From Nitrososphaerota archaeon (GTDB lineage: Archaea; Thermoproteota; Nitrososphaeria; Nitrososphaerales; Nitrosopumilaceae): a DNA stretch of 64,000 nucleotides. The position numbers and the translations under genes are program-made. Positions 51,583 through 59,665 of this stretch are shown in pieces. Below the pieces are notes generated by a model that was given only the letters and a program-made list of their open reading frames with translations, searched no databases and was not told the origin of the DNA. Within the stretch, counting starts at the first letter, position 1, and each line of letters begins with the position of its first letter. Where the stretch lies: assembly GCA_021325615.1 (NCBI GenBank), contig JAJPGU010000003.1:52801-116800 (forward strand), in the 5' to 3' direction.

Positions 51583-52422
51583 TTGTTGGATCTTGTATTT
51601 TCTGACATTCATGCAGACATTAATGCCCTAGATGCAATACTTGGTGTTGCATCTAGCCCTGATTTCAGGAAGAAGTATGGGGAGTTCTCCCGCATAATCA
51701 ATCTGGGCGATGTCTTGGAAAGGGGGACCCACCCAAGGGAGGTTCTTTCTAGGCTGAAGGCCCTCCAGGAAACCTATCCCTTTCATTCCGTGATGGGCAA
51801 CCACGACGAGGGGTTCCTGTACAACCGCCTTGTGAGCGCGAGCTCCACCGAATCCCTTGATGCCCACGCAAAGCTAACCCGGGAAGACATATCCTTTTTC
51901 AGGGAAAATCAGGACGGGACCTTTGGCAGCCGGGAGTTTATCGACAAGAAATTCGGGCTGTTCTGCGTCCACGGCGGGCCGCTTGACCCTGCAAAGATCA
52001 CCCCGCAAAACGCGCGGGAAGAGTCATGGCTTTACCAAAGATCGTGGCAGAGGCTGACGGCGGAGGAGTTTGACTTTTTTACCTATGCGGGATACCACTA
52101 CAGGGCGTCGTCGGCATTTGACGAGGTGGAAAAACATGTGAGCAACCATGTGATCCTTTGCGGCCACCAGCACCAAGAGGAGGCAATAATGCAGGACGGG
52201 ACCATCCACCACCTTTATCCAGGAATCACGCCTGCGAGGGAAAAACTGGCGGGCAGGATGATTGAGAGCAGGGAGATTGTAATAGATTCCACCAACAACT
52301 ATCTCATAAGGCTGGGGATTGGGGGGCCGGAAGGCCATTACGTTAAAAATGCCGAGGTTCCACATTTTGCCGTTGTCCAACACGACCCGAGGAAGGTAAT
52401 CCTGTTTGCGATTCGGGAATAA
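51583..52422 (+). CDS. calcineurin-like metallophosphoesterase
   Basis: 279 residues, start TTG at 51583. All metal motifs of the metallophosphoesterase fold are present: VFSDIHADINALDAIL, IINLGDVLERGTHP, HSVMGNHDEGFLY, VHGGPLDP and ILCGHQHQEEAIM. Similar to YfcE/PrpE-type phosphatases, but the substrate is not predictable. It follows the secreted protein by 18 bp. Confidence 0.88.
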   Translation: MLDLVFSDIHADINALDAILGVASSPDFRKKYGEFSRIINLGDVLERGTHPREVLSRLKALQETYPFHSVMGNHDEGFLYNRLVSASSTESLDAHAKLTREDISFFRENQDGTFGSREFIDKKFGLFCVHGGPLDPAKITPQNAREESWLYQRSWQRLTAEEFDFFTYAGYHYRASSAFDEVEKHVSNHVILCGHQHQEEAIMQDGTIHHLYPGITPAREKLAGRMIESREIVIDSTNNYLIRLGIGGPEGHYVKNAEVPHFAVVQHDPRKVILFAIRE

Positions 52423-52437
52423 CAGGCGGGATGCAAG

Positions 52438-52977
52438 ATGAGTGCCACTGAGGCCCTTAGAAATGATCACAGGCAGATGCGTCGCCTAGAAAAGATTGTT
52501 GTCCAGTGTTACACGAAACTCTATGCGGGCCAAGACATACCGTTTGAGGACCTTGAAAGGATGGTAGTGATAATGTTCGAGTTTCTTGACGCCATACATT
52601 ATTCCAGAGAAGAGGACTCGTACTTTGCCTGCGTCGGCGCCTACGGCACCCTCAAGGAAGAGATAAGGGCGTTCATGATAGAGCACGAGCTGAGCAGGCG
52701 CATAGCAGGCAACATTTCAAAGCATCTGCAGAAGTGGAAGCAGGGCGAGGACGCAAGGGAGCCCGTTGCCAGATTCCTAAAGGCATATGCCGTGTATCTT
52801 GACGATCACATGAAGAAGGAGGATGCCTTCTTCGATGTCGCGGAAAAGGAGGTTCTCTCCCCCGAGGAGGAAAAAATGATGTATGAGGAGTATCTTGCAG
52901 TAAATGCAACGGTTTCAAAACTTGAGGAGCTTGTCAGGTCCATCGATTACCTCGAAAGGGCCGATTGGATGGCCTAG
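52438..52977 (+). CDS. hemerythrin-like HHE cation-binding protein
   Basis: 179 residues of a four-helix bundle with the HHE ligand set: EALRNDHRQMRRLEKIV, IHYSREEDSYFACVG, MIEHELSRRIAG, and YLDDHMKKEDAFFDVAE. These His and Glu residues would bind a di-iron centre that senses or binds O2, NO or peroxide. The ATG follows the phosphatase by 15 bp, so the two are co-transcribed. Confidence 0.9.
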   Translation: MSATEALRNDHRQMRRLEKIVVQCYTKLYAGQDIPFEDLERMVVIMFEFLDAIHYSREEDSYFACVGAYGTLKEEIRAFMIEHELSRRIAGNISKHLQKWKQGEDAREPVARFLKAYAVYLDDHMKKEDAFFDVAEKEVLSPEEEKMMYEEYLAVNATVSKLEELVRSIDYLERADWMA

Positions 52978-53089
52978 TGTTCCTCAAAGACTGACTTGAC
53001 CTTTGGATAGAACACTTCGTTTTGTTCAATCTGTCTTGTTTGCTGCATGCAATAGGCTACGGAAGCACAATTATTATATAACATCATCT

Positions 53090-53112
53090 TAGTATGCAAA
53101 CTATACATACTA
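53090..53112. promoter_or_regulatory. perfect palindrome at the promoter of the CARF-like regulator gene
   Basis: TAGTATG-N9-CATACTA (arms 53090-53096 and 53106-53112) sits between a TATA-like TTATATA (about 53074-53080) and the ATG at 53115. That is where the transcription start should fall, so a bound dimer would block initiation. Autoregulation by the downstream winged-helix protein is the simplest reading. Confidence 0.6.
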
Positions 53113-53114
53113 AC

Positions 53115-53858
53115 ATGAGTACCATTGTAAACCTGAGAGTGCACATTGCCCCGGTCGGGTTTGAGATAGATAGGATTGCAATCCCTGCAAGACAGATGAA
53201 GGCCGACAGGGTGTGGCTCCTTATGCATGGGGATCCTGCAAAGGACAAGGCCCACGGTTACATGGAAAGGATCAAGACGCAGCTGAAAAAGGAAAAGGTT
53301 GAGGTCCATGCGGAATACTCGGACAGGTTTGATCTCTTCAAGATACTAAAATCGGTCCGCGAGATCGTGGAGCGCGAGCAGGGAAACGACATCTTTGTCA
53401 ACTGCTCCTCTGGCTCGAAAATCCAGGCAATCGCATGCATGATGGCCTGCATGATGTTTCAAAACAGGACCAAACTTACCCCGTACTATGCCGAGCCTGA
53501 AAACTATTCCAGCGTCAGGGGCGAGCAGCTTTCCTCAGGCGTAAAGACGGTAGTGAAGCTCCCGGCGTACGAGATTCACACGCCCAAGCCCGCACTGGTG
53601 CAGGCGCTGAGGATAATCAAGCAGAATGGAGGCAGGATAACGAAGAAGGAGATGGCAAGGCTTGCTGAAGAAAAAAAACTGATAGTGGTCAACGCAAAGG
53701 AAGAAAATTTCCAGCAGGCTAGATTTGCAAGCCTTGACAAGAACATAATCCAGCCCCTCGTTAACGAATGGAGGTTTATTGACGTCGAGAGGATAGGGCG
53801 GACTCGGTGGATTAAGATTACTCCGGAAGGAAACGGCGCAGTAGAGTTTCTCAGCTAG
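53115..53858 (+). CDS. CARF-like sensor fused to a winged helix (HFX_2341/DUF6293-like)
   Basis: 247 residues from ATG 53115 (a 7-codon longer form from 53094 would cover the palindrome). The N-terminal ~150 residues show the Rossmann-like CARF pattern: VNLRVHIAPVGFEIDRIA, RVWLLMHGDPAKDKAHGY and the loop FVNCSSGSKIQAIACMMAC, which in CARF proteins contacts cyclic oligonucleotides. The C-terminal ~95 form a winged helix (LVQALRIIKQNGGRITKKEM...RWIKITPEGNGAV). No CRISPR array or cas gene is in the window. Ligand unknown. Confidence 0.75.
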   Translation: MSTIVNLRVHIAPVGFEIDRIAIPARQMKADRVWLLMHGDPAKDKAHGYMERIKTQLKKEKVEVHAEYSDRFDLFKILKSVREIVEREQGNDIFVNCSSGSKIQAIACMMACMMFQNRTKLTPYYAEPENYSSVRGEQLSSGVKTVVKLPAYEIHTPKPALVQALRIIKQNGGRITKKEMARLAEEKKLIVVNAKEENFQQARFASLDKNIIQPLVNEWRFIDVERIGRTRWIKITPEGNGAVEFLS

Positions 53859-54075
53859 AGCCCCTGGTTGCAAGCTCGGGCTTGAGCGTCCACGCTACCC
53901 CCATTGCTATAAAGGGAACGGAAACTATTCCTGCGATCTCGAGGTAGACCTTGTATTGTTCTGGGTGCTGCGGGTCAGGATTTGACCACAAAAACGGCAC
54001 CGGCAGGGCTGCGGCAAACCAAACTATGCCTAGTATGATGATTACCTTCAGCGACTTTTTCTTCTTAGGGTCCAC
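53851..54075 (-). CDS. small two-helix membrane protein
   Basis: 74 residues. A basic start (MDPKKKKSLKV) then two membrane helices (IIILGIVWFAAALPVPFLW and IAGIVSVPFIAMGVAWTL) with a polar loop NPDPQHPEQYKVY. No known function. Its stop overlaps the end of the CARF-like gene by 8 bp, tail to tail. Confidence 0.65.
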   Translation of the reverse strand: MDPKKKKSLKVIIILGIVWFAAALPVPFLWSNPDPQHPEQYKVYLEIAGIVSVPFIAMGVAWTLKPELATRGSS

Positions 54076-54118
54076 AGAGATGTTAGAGTGAAGGTTCTAT
54101 TAATTTGATATGGGTGAT

Positions 54119-54859
54119 TCACTTCGTGGAGATGCCGCCATCTACGGGCAGGATTGCGCCAGTTATCCACGAGGATCTTTCTGAAACAAAGTAGAGTATC
54201 GCATGTGCCACGTCTTCAGGAAGCCCTATCCTTCCTATCGGGTGCTCGGATATGGCCATGGCCCTGTCTGCCTCCGTTCTCAGGAAGGGCTCTGTCATAT
54301 CAGTCTCTACGATGCCAGGGCAGACGCAGTTGACCCGGATCTTGTATCTGGCGTATTCGACCGCCCAGGTTCTTGTAAGATGTATCAGGGCGGCTTTTGA
54401 TGCTGAATAGGCATCTGCCTCGAAATTCTCAAACGACTTGAGCCCTGCATCCGAAGAGACGTTCACTATGCCGCCGCCGTTCTTCATCATGTGGGGCAGG
54501 GCAGCCTTGGCGAAGCGAAACTGGCCTGTAAGGTTTATGTCGATTACCTCGTTCCATTTTTCCTCGGAGGTCTCGTGCAGGGGGCTTACCTCGGGAAATA
54601 TGCCCGCGTTGTTTACAAGTATGTCCAGCCGCCCGAATTTATCGAGAGTCTTTCTTACCACTGTCTCAACGTCCGTCCCTTTTCTTATGTCTCCTGCAAA
54701 CCCTGTCACGCCAAGCTCCCTTGCGGATGACTGGAGGCGTTCGCTGTTCTTTGCGGTGATTACCACGCTGGCCCCCTCTGCTGCAAAGATCTTGGCAGTC
54801 GACTTGCCAATCCCCCTGCTGCCCCCTGTGATTATCGCCACCTTGCCTGAAAGGCTCAT
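54119..54859 (-). CDS. short-chain dehydrogenase/reductase (second copy in the window)
   Basis: 246 residues; TGGSRGIGKSTAKIFAAEGA cofactor motif, NNAGIFPEV, GGIVNVSSDAGLKSF with the catalytic Ser, YSASKAALIHLTRTWA (Tyr/Lys) and the C-terminal ITGAILPVDGGISTK typical of FabG-like members. It differs clearly from the SDR at 35361. Substrate unknown. Confidence 0.92.
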   Translation of the reverse strand: MSLSGKVAIITGGSRGIGKSTAKIFAAEGASVVITAKNSERLQSSARELGVTGFAGDIRKGTDVETVVRKTLDKFGRLDILVNNAGIFPEVSPLHETSEEKWNEVIDINLTGQFRFAKAALPHMMKNGGGIVNVSSDAGLKSFENFEADAYSASKAALIHLTRTWAVEYARYKIRVNCVCPGIVETDMTEPFLRTEADRAMAISEHPIGRIGLPEDVAHAILYFVSERSSWITGAILPVDGGISTK

Positions 54860-55199
54860 TTGTCTCTGATCGTATTTCCAAAGTTATTATGTTTACTCGG
54901 GGCTCTGGCCATGATCCCGCACGGAAATATCAAATCTCGTTTTGTCAACCGGGAAATTCCCAACTGCTAGGTGGTCCCCACGGTTGCGATTTGCCTGATG
55001 CGTCCTGAAAAAATACACGCGGAGGTTATGCATGCAGTGCGGGGTGGACTGCCTGCTTGTACCGTTCAAATACGATTGTAAATAATGTGTACCGTGATCC
55101 TCTATTTTGAATTGGGAAGCCGAATCCTTAAAAAAATTCAATAAATTATAGTAAAAACATGAAAAATTCCATATAAAATCATAAATACTATTATCTAAT
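54860..55199. other. intergenic region without a supported gene
   Basis: The minus-strand open frame 54893-55225 predicts a Phe/Tyr/His-rich peptide without domain features and is probably spurious. The left end should carry the SDR promoter. The right end (55141-55200) is strongly A/T-rich with a TATA-like ATATAAAAT at 55171-55179, positioned to drive the structured RNA candidate to its right. Confidence 0.4.
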
Positions 55200-55335
55200 A
55201 TGGGAAAGTATGCAGAAAGATGCAAAATCTACTGCTCTATGAGCGTGGCTTCGCAGACCAGAAATGAATTTCCGGCATGGTCGGAAAACAAGAGGTAATC
55301 TCTAAACGTTTGCGACCGGGCCACGCCCTCTTTTT
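55200..55335 (+). ncRNA. candidate structured non-coding RNA
   Basis: Closing stem GCGTGGC (55243-55249)/GCCACGC (55320-55326), continued by TCGCA (55251-55255)/TGCGA (55311-55315). Inside are two hairpins: TTTCCG-N7-CGGAAA (55269-55287) and AGAG-GTAAT-CTCT (55291-55303), giving a multi-branch fold. A T5 run at 55331-55335 follows, a typical archaeal terminator, and a TATA-like box lies about 70 nt before the stem. No known family is recognised. It runs toward the 3' end of tfb. Confidence 0.55.
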
Positions 55336-55402
55336 CATTTTAAAATCGGGATGAAAACCATGTAAAATTTTTGCGCAGGTCAGTCTTGCGGGTTAAAAAA
55401 AT

Positions 55403-56317
55403 TTAGAGCTTAAGGGACTCTTTCAATCCCTTGTATCTATTTCGTATGGTAACTTCGGTCACTCCGGCCGCCTGTGCGACGTCCTTCTGCGTCTTGTTTT
55501 CCCCGTTCATGACACAGGACAAGTACAAAGCAGCAGCTGCAAGTCCCATCGGGTCTTTGCCTGCAGAGATCTCTATCTCGGCCGCATCCTTGAGGATCTG
55601 TAGCGCCTTTCGTTTTGTCTTCTCGCTCAGTCCTGCCTTGCTTGCAATTCTTGCCACACATTTTATCGGGTCGACCACTGGCATCTTGAGATCAAGCTCC
55701 CTCAGCAAAAGTCTGTAGCATCTGGCTACGTCCTTTCGTTTAATGTTGATTCCACTTGCTACGTCCGTCAGAGTCCTCGGAGTTTCTGTATCTCTGCATG
55801 CAGCATAGAGTGCAGCGGCAACAAGTCCTGGAATTGATCTTCCTCTGACAAGGCCTTTGTCAAGCGCCTTTCTGTAGATGTATGCCGTCTTTTCTATTAC
55901 GGCGTCAGAGAGGGCAAGTTTGTCCTTCAGTCTGTCAAGCTCGCTGAAGGCCTGTCTGAAGTTTCTGTCCACTGGCTCGTGTACCTGGCTTCTGCTATCC
56001 CAGGTCCTAAGCCTTTCAATCGTACTCTTCATTGATGCGGAAAGAGGCTTTCCTGACGCATCCTTGTCTGCGGGACCTATGATTGTAGCCAGTCCCATAT
56101 CGTGCATTGCAAGCGATGTCGGGGTTCCTGTCCTGCTCCTGTCCTCGTGTTCTTCCTTTGAAAATGATCTCCACTCTGGTCCAGATTCCTCGACGCGCTC
56201 TGTCATTACAAAGCCGCATCCACCACAAAACATTTCGCCAGTGGTGCTGTCTGTTACTATGGGACCTTTTCCACAACGTGGGCAGCGTCCGCCAGAACCG
56301 AAAGATTCGCGAGTCAT
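55403..56317 (-). CDS. tfb: transcription initiation factor IIB
   Basis: 304 residues: zinc ribbon CPRCGKGPIVTDSTTGEMFC plus GGCGF, B-reader/linker around EWRSFSKEEHEDRSRTGTP, and two cyclin repeats (about 115-205 and 210-300) ending in the helix-turn-helix KTQKDVAQAAGVTEVTIRNR that reads the BRE. It recruits RNA polymerase to TBP-bound promoters. A TATA-like box lies about 30-35 nt before the ATG. Confidence 0.96.
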   Translation of the reverse strand: MTRESFGSGGRCPRCGKGPIVTDSTTGEMFCGGCGFVMTERVEESGPEWRSFSKEEHEDRSRTGTPTSLAMHDMGLATIIGPADKDASGKPLSASMKSTIERLRTWDSRSQVHEPVDRNFRQAFSELDRLKDKLALSDAVIEKTAYIYRKALDKGLVRGRSIPGLVAAALYAACRDTETPRTLTDVASGINIKRKDVARCYRLLLRELDLKMPVVDPIKCVARIASKAGLSEKTKRKALQILKDAAEIEISAGKDPMGLAAAALYLSCVMNGENKTQKDVAQAAGVTEVTIRNRYKGLKESLKL

Positions 56318-56707
56318 GTTATATCTTATAAGAATTTCGGTTTACATAAATAAAAAGGTTTAACTATAAGTGAAATTCAGAGGTTTTGCAAGTTATAAGA
56401 AGAAAATATGTGAGAATTGGAAAAATATTAAGATTTAATTCAAAATCATTAATTAGCCTGTACCAGACGAGTCACAAGTTTCGGAGATTGGAGCCGTGCA
56501 ACGAAAGCCTCTTTGATCCTTGAAATTTTCTTGTCTCATCAAAAGTGGGCAAGATGTTGCATCCCAAAAAAATGTCATGACATGAGTTGAAAACAAAATT
56601 TATTTTGCAAAAATTTTTTTTGGAATTTTTTTCGGTTTTTTCGTTTTTGAAATCCATTCAACCAAAACCTTAAATACGTTAGCTTTGGATGACAGGCATC
56701 AAATAAA
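56318..56707. other. A/T-rich intergenic region with promoters on both sides
   Basis: Carries the tfb promoter on the left. On the right, a TATA-like CTTAAATA near 56668-56675 precedes the microprotein. A more G/C-balanced segment at about 56458-56540 with scattered complementary bits (CAAG...CTTG) could be a small RNA, but I cannot draw a convincing fold. A TGTCATGACA palindrome occurs near 56573-56582. Confidence 0.35.
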
Positions 56708-56818
56708 ATGGAAAAATGTCCACTTTGCTGTGAATCGCAGCCAACAACAGGTGCGCTCGCAGTTCACATAAAGAAAATCCATCCACAAAGAAACATTGCA
56801 ATGCAGGTAATGCAATAG
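56708..56818 (+). CDS. C2H2 zinc-finger microprotein (36 residues)
   Basis: ATG 56708 to TAG 56816-56818. The peptide begins MEKCPLCCESQ and contains the spacing C-x2-C-x12-H-x4-H (Cys4, Cys7, His20, His25, in AVHIKKIHPQ), a classical zinc finger, with basic residues in the recognition helix. A TATA-like CTTAAATA lies about 35 nt upstream. Short single-finger proteins of this kind occur in archaea and may bind DNA or a partner. Function not known. Confidence 0.75.
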   Translation: MEKCPLCCESQPTTGALAVHIKKIHPQRNIAMQVMQ

Positions 56819-56997
56819 CCTTTGAACGGGGGTTTGAACGTAGGATATATCCAATCTAGGTTATCCGAAAATTTTGATTTTTTGTGCTGCCACCAAGAAG
56901 CTGTTGTCTCAGAATCAAGACCTTGTTAGCTAAATTTAGCATCCAGTGAACCACAATTCACACCTGAAATTAAAAATGCATTCTTAAAGTCGTAACC

Positions 56998-57636
56998 ATG
57001 ACAACATTTGCTAAGAATTGGCAAAAGCCACAAACTCCAAGCGTTGGAGAACGATTCAACGATGCCATAAGGCCGAAAGGTCCTCTGAAGCCAAGGATGG
57101 AACAAGCGATAAAGAGGCTCCAGACCCAGATTGGAAAACTGGACGGAATGATTACAAAATTAAAGCAAAGGGATGAAAAATTATTCAAGAGAATAGTTGT
57201 TGCGACCCAGTCGCACGACATGACTGCTAGCAGGGTTTTATCAAAGGAATTAGCCGAAGTCAGAAAAGTAACCAAACTTCTCGGAAATGCTAGGATTGCA
57301 CTTGAGCAGATAGAGCTCAGGCTGAGCACCTTCCACGACTTGGGAGACACGGTTGTTACAATCATGCCGACAATCGGCCTGATGAACAGCCTCCGCTCAT
57401 CGCTGGCTCAGTTCATGCCAGAGGCGGACCGAGAGCTGTCAGGAATGACAGATATGCTCGGCGGGCTGATGACCGACACCTTCCACAGCGGCGACTTTGG
57501 AATCGACTCGGGCGTGACGGACGAGGAATCGGAAAAGATCATACAAGAGGCTGCTGCGGTGGCAGAGGCGGCGGTGAACGACAAGCTGCCCTCTACTCCT
57601 GCAGGCGGACAGGCCTCTGCGACCAGGTATCTCTAG
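56998..57636 (+). CDS. cdvB: ESCRT-III/Snf7-like cell-division protein (CdvB family)
   Basis: 212 residues. A highly charged helical core typical of ESCRT-III: ERFNDAIRPKGPLKPRMEQA, IKRLQTQIGKLDGMITKLKQ, RVLSKELAEVRKVTKLLGNA and the helix-4/5 region VVTIMPTIGLMNSLRSSLAQ. An acidic C-terminal segment (DSGVTDEESEKIIQEAAAVA) is the helix that inhibits assembly. No clear MIM2 or winged helix, so it resembles a paralogue rather than the full CdvB with broken-wing domain. It polymerises at membranes in Cdv-based division. Confidence 0.9.
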   Translation: MTTFAKNWQKPQTPSVGERFNDAIRPKGPLKPRMEQAIKRLQTQIGKLDGMITKLKQRDEKLFKRIVVATQSHDMTASRVLSKELAEVRKVTKLLGNARIALEQIELRLSTFHDLGDTVVTIMPTIGLMNSLRSSLAQFMPEADRELSGMTDMLGGLMTDTFHSGDFGIDSGVTDEESEKIIQEAAAVAEAAVNDKLPSTPAGGQASATRYL

Positions 57637-58943
57637 CCTGTCTTGTGTGAAAGCCTGTAGCGGAAATACGCCACAAACAAGGCAAGGGATACTGCAAGGA
57701 TTGCAGCGGCTGAAAGAAACAGGACAGAGTATCCGAATGCCTTTGTGAACTCGCCAGTGATTAGGGATCCTGCAAAGACGCTTGTGCCGGTCACCGCGCT
57801 GTTTACCCCGAGGTATTTTCCCTCAAAACCCTGCGGGATGCTCTTGAAGAAAATTATCGAGCTTGACGTGCTAAAGATGGAAAAACCGACCACAAGGAGG
57901 CACGACGATATCATTGCAAGTGTGGCACCAACGCTTCCCACCATCATGGGAATGGCTAAGGCCGGGATGACGACCGCGAGGATCCTTGGCGCAAAGGCAA
58001 CGGCTGTCGAGCGTTCCTCGCCTATCTTGGAAATTATCCTGGGGGCCACAAAGAAGATGAGGAGCATTGCCGCCATCTGGACCATGTAGTTCAGGAAGAC
58101 AGCCGAATTTGAAAAATGACGGCTGACCAGAAAGGGACTCCATGCTGTGGAATACATGTTGCTTCCCAGATTGAAGCAGAAGATGGCGATGTAGAAGATC
58201 CCGATCTCGTTTGTCATCTTGCCCATGAAGATCGTTATTATGTGCTTAAAGTCGTGGAGTTCGGGCACCTTTGGGAAGACAAAGTGGTAGTGGCTTATGG
58301 TGTAGGAAAGGCCGTGGAGCGAATGTGCAACACTGCTCCGCTCTAGATGGAAGCCCCCTCCCTTGACCCGGAGGCTGAGCGCCATTGCAGCCCCGCTGGA
58401 GGCCGCACAGATGAGGAAATACGGCTTTAGGTCAAAATACACGCTGTCTATCGTGCCCACTGCCATAGCGACCAGCATTCCAAGGGTGCTGATGACGGAG
58501 GTCCTTGCAAAAAGCCAGCTCCACATGTTTTTCTGAACCGACTCCATCACGAGCAGCTGGGTTACCGGATTTCTGCCCACAATGAAAAAGCCAAGAGCCG
58601 GCGCGATTGCGTAAAGCGCTACAATTGAATTTGTAAAATAAATCGCCACACTGCATAGCAGTACTGCAAGAAAGGAGACCAGAAGGATAAAGCGCCTTGA
58701 ATGAAACCTGTCGATTATCTTCCCCCAGAAGATTGAACCTATTGCTATCGCGGCATTCTGGAGGGCAACAATCAGGGCCACCTGTCCTATGCCTCCTCCG
58801 AGAGCTATGACATACAGAGGGATTACTATGTTCAAGCCCTGGTTTGTGATCTGGCCCGGTAGGATGTACCACATCCATTTCTGTGATTGTGTGCGCTGCA
58901 ATCTTTCAGGTGGTTTGGGCAGGGTGCCTATTGTGGCATTCAT
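57633..58943 (-). CDS. major facilitator superfamily transporter
   Basis: 436 residues, about 12 membrane helices. The first loop contains FWGKIIDRFHSRRFI, close to the MFS motif A (G-x-x-x-D-R-x-x-R-R), and the halves are separated by a loop near residues 205-245. The C-terminal helix is ILAVSLALFVAYFRYRLS. Substrate not predictable. Overlaps the cdvB stop by 4 bp, and a hairpin-rich region precedes its 5' end. Confidence 0.88.
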   Translation of the reverse strand: MNATIGTLPKPPERLQRTQSQKWMWYILPGQITNQGLNIVIPLYVIALGGGIGQVALIVALQNAAIAIGSIFWGKIIDRFHSRRFILLVSFLAVLLCSVAIYFTNSIVALYAIAPALGFFIVGRNPVTQLLVMESVQKNMWSWLFARTSVISTLGMLVAMAVGTIDSVYFDLKPYFLICAASSGAAMALSLRVKGGGFHLERSSVAHSLHGLSYTISHYHFVFPKVPELHDFKHIITIFMGKMTNEIGIFYIAIFCFNLGSNMYSTAWSPFLVSRHFSNSAVFLNYMVQMAAMLLIFFVAPRIISKIGEERSTAVAFAPRILAVVIPALAIPMMVGSVGATLAMISSCLLVVGFSIFSTSSSIIFFKSIPQGFEGKYLGVNSAVTGTSVFAGSLITGEFTKAFGYSVLFLSAAAILAVSLALFVAYFRYRLSHKTG

Positions 58944-58996
58944 TTGAATACTTTACATCGTTTTGTCTATTTTGTCCCAATTTGGAAAAAACTTGG

Positions 58997-59151
58997 CCAT
59001 GCAGGCGTGTGGGGTGCACACGCCATGTGGGATGCAAGCATCCAAGGGGCGATGACCATTGTCATCGTTTCCCGGGGGATCTCTCCGTCGGGTTCCTCAA
59101 CGGCAGGGTTTGCCAAGCCGTGTCACATGTTTCTGCATGGTTCCTGCCATG
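58997..59151. ncRNA. multi-hairpin element upstream of the MFS gene
   Basis: Outer stem CCATGCAG (58997-59004)/CTGCATGG (59133-59140) closes a region with three perfect inner hairpins: GGCGTGT/ACACGCC (59004-59010/59018-59024), GGATGC-AA-GCATCC (59030-59043) and CGATGAC-CATT-GTCATCG (59050-59067). CCTGCCA (59143-59149) pairs with TGGCAGG (59165-59171). On the minus strand a T6 run (58991-58986) follows, so it may be an RNA or a terminated leader of the MFS gene; the plus strand is also possible. Confidence 0.5.
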
Positions 59152-59326
59152 GGAGGATATCCTTTGGCAGGGATAATTAATACGCTAACAAATTATTTAA
59201 GGATTATGACTAATTTCTATTTGAAATTCTACTTTTTCTGTAAACCGTCGAGTTGTTGCAAGTTAGCAAAAGAATTCTTGAAAATTGTTGATGAAACCTT
59301 TTATGATACGATCACGTAAAGTGTCC

Positions 59327-59665
59327 GTGACAAAAAATTCTGACATTTACCAACTGATCTACGAGTCCAACTTGGATAGCAAGCTGGAGCAGATCCTGAT
59401 TGGCCTGATGAAGGACAACCCATCCCCAAAGATTGAGGCCGTTATACGCAAGTTCCTTGTGTACGTGCAGCAGTCCACGGAAAACTTTTGGACCATCTAC
59501 TACGGCTCGAAGACCTACCAAGAGAAGCTGGACTGCTATTACCAGTTCTCAAAGAACCAGTGCCTTGCGGCCGAGGTCCTGATAAGGGAGCTAAACTCCA
59601 TGTCCTCCGACGAGGAAATAAGGGACAACCTGCAAAGCATCCTAAAGGAAGGGTTTACCTTCTAG
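59327..59665 (+). CDS. hypothetical helical protein
   Basis: About 112 residues from GTG 59327 (the frame opens at 59285; GTG 59321 also possible). A TATA-like TTTTATGATA 22-28 nt upstream favours a leaderless start here. All-helical composition: IYQLIYESNLDSKLEQILIG, IEAVIRKFLVYVQQSTENFW, EVLIRELNSMSSDEEIRDNL. It overlaps its convergent neighbour by 4 bp. No function recognised. Confidence 0.6.
   Translation: MTKNSDIYQLIYESNLDSKLEQILIGLMKDNPSPKIEAVIRKFLVYVQQSTENFWTIYYGSKTYQEKLDCYYQFSKNQCLAAEVLIRELNSMSSDEEIRDNLQSILKEGFTF

Noticed and set aside
52974..53309. Minus-strand frame overlapping the hemerythrin end and CARF-like gene start
   Set aside because: It lies antisense to a well-supported gene and its promoter palindrome; no domain in the peptide.
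54893..55225. Minus-strand frame of 110 residues between the SDR and the RNA candidate
   Set aside because: Phe/Tyr/His-rich translation with no domain; it covers the A/T-rich promoter-like area, so probably chance.
58883..59319. Three overlapping plus-strand frames upstream of the MFS gene
   Set aside because: They lie over the hairpin-rich region and MFS 5' end, with Cys/His/Trp-rich random-looking sequence; the inverted repeats explain the bases better.
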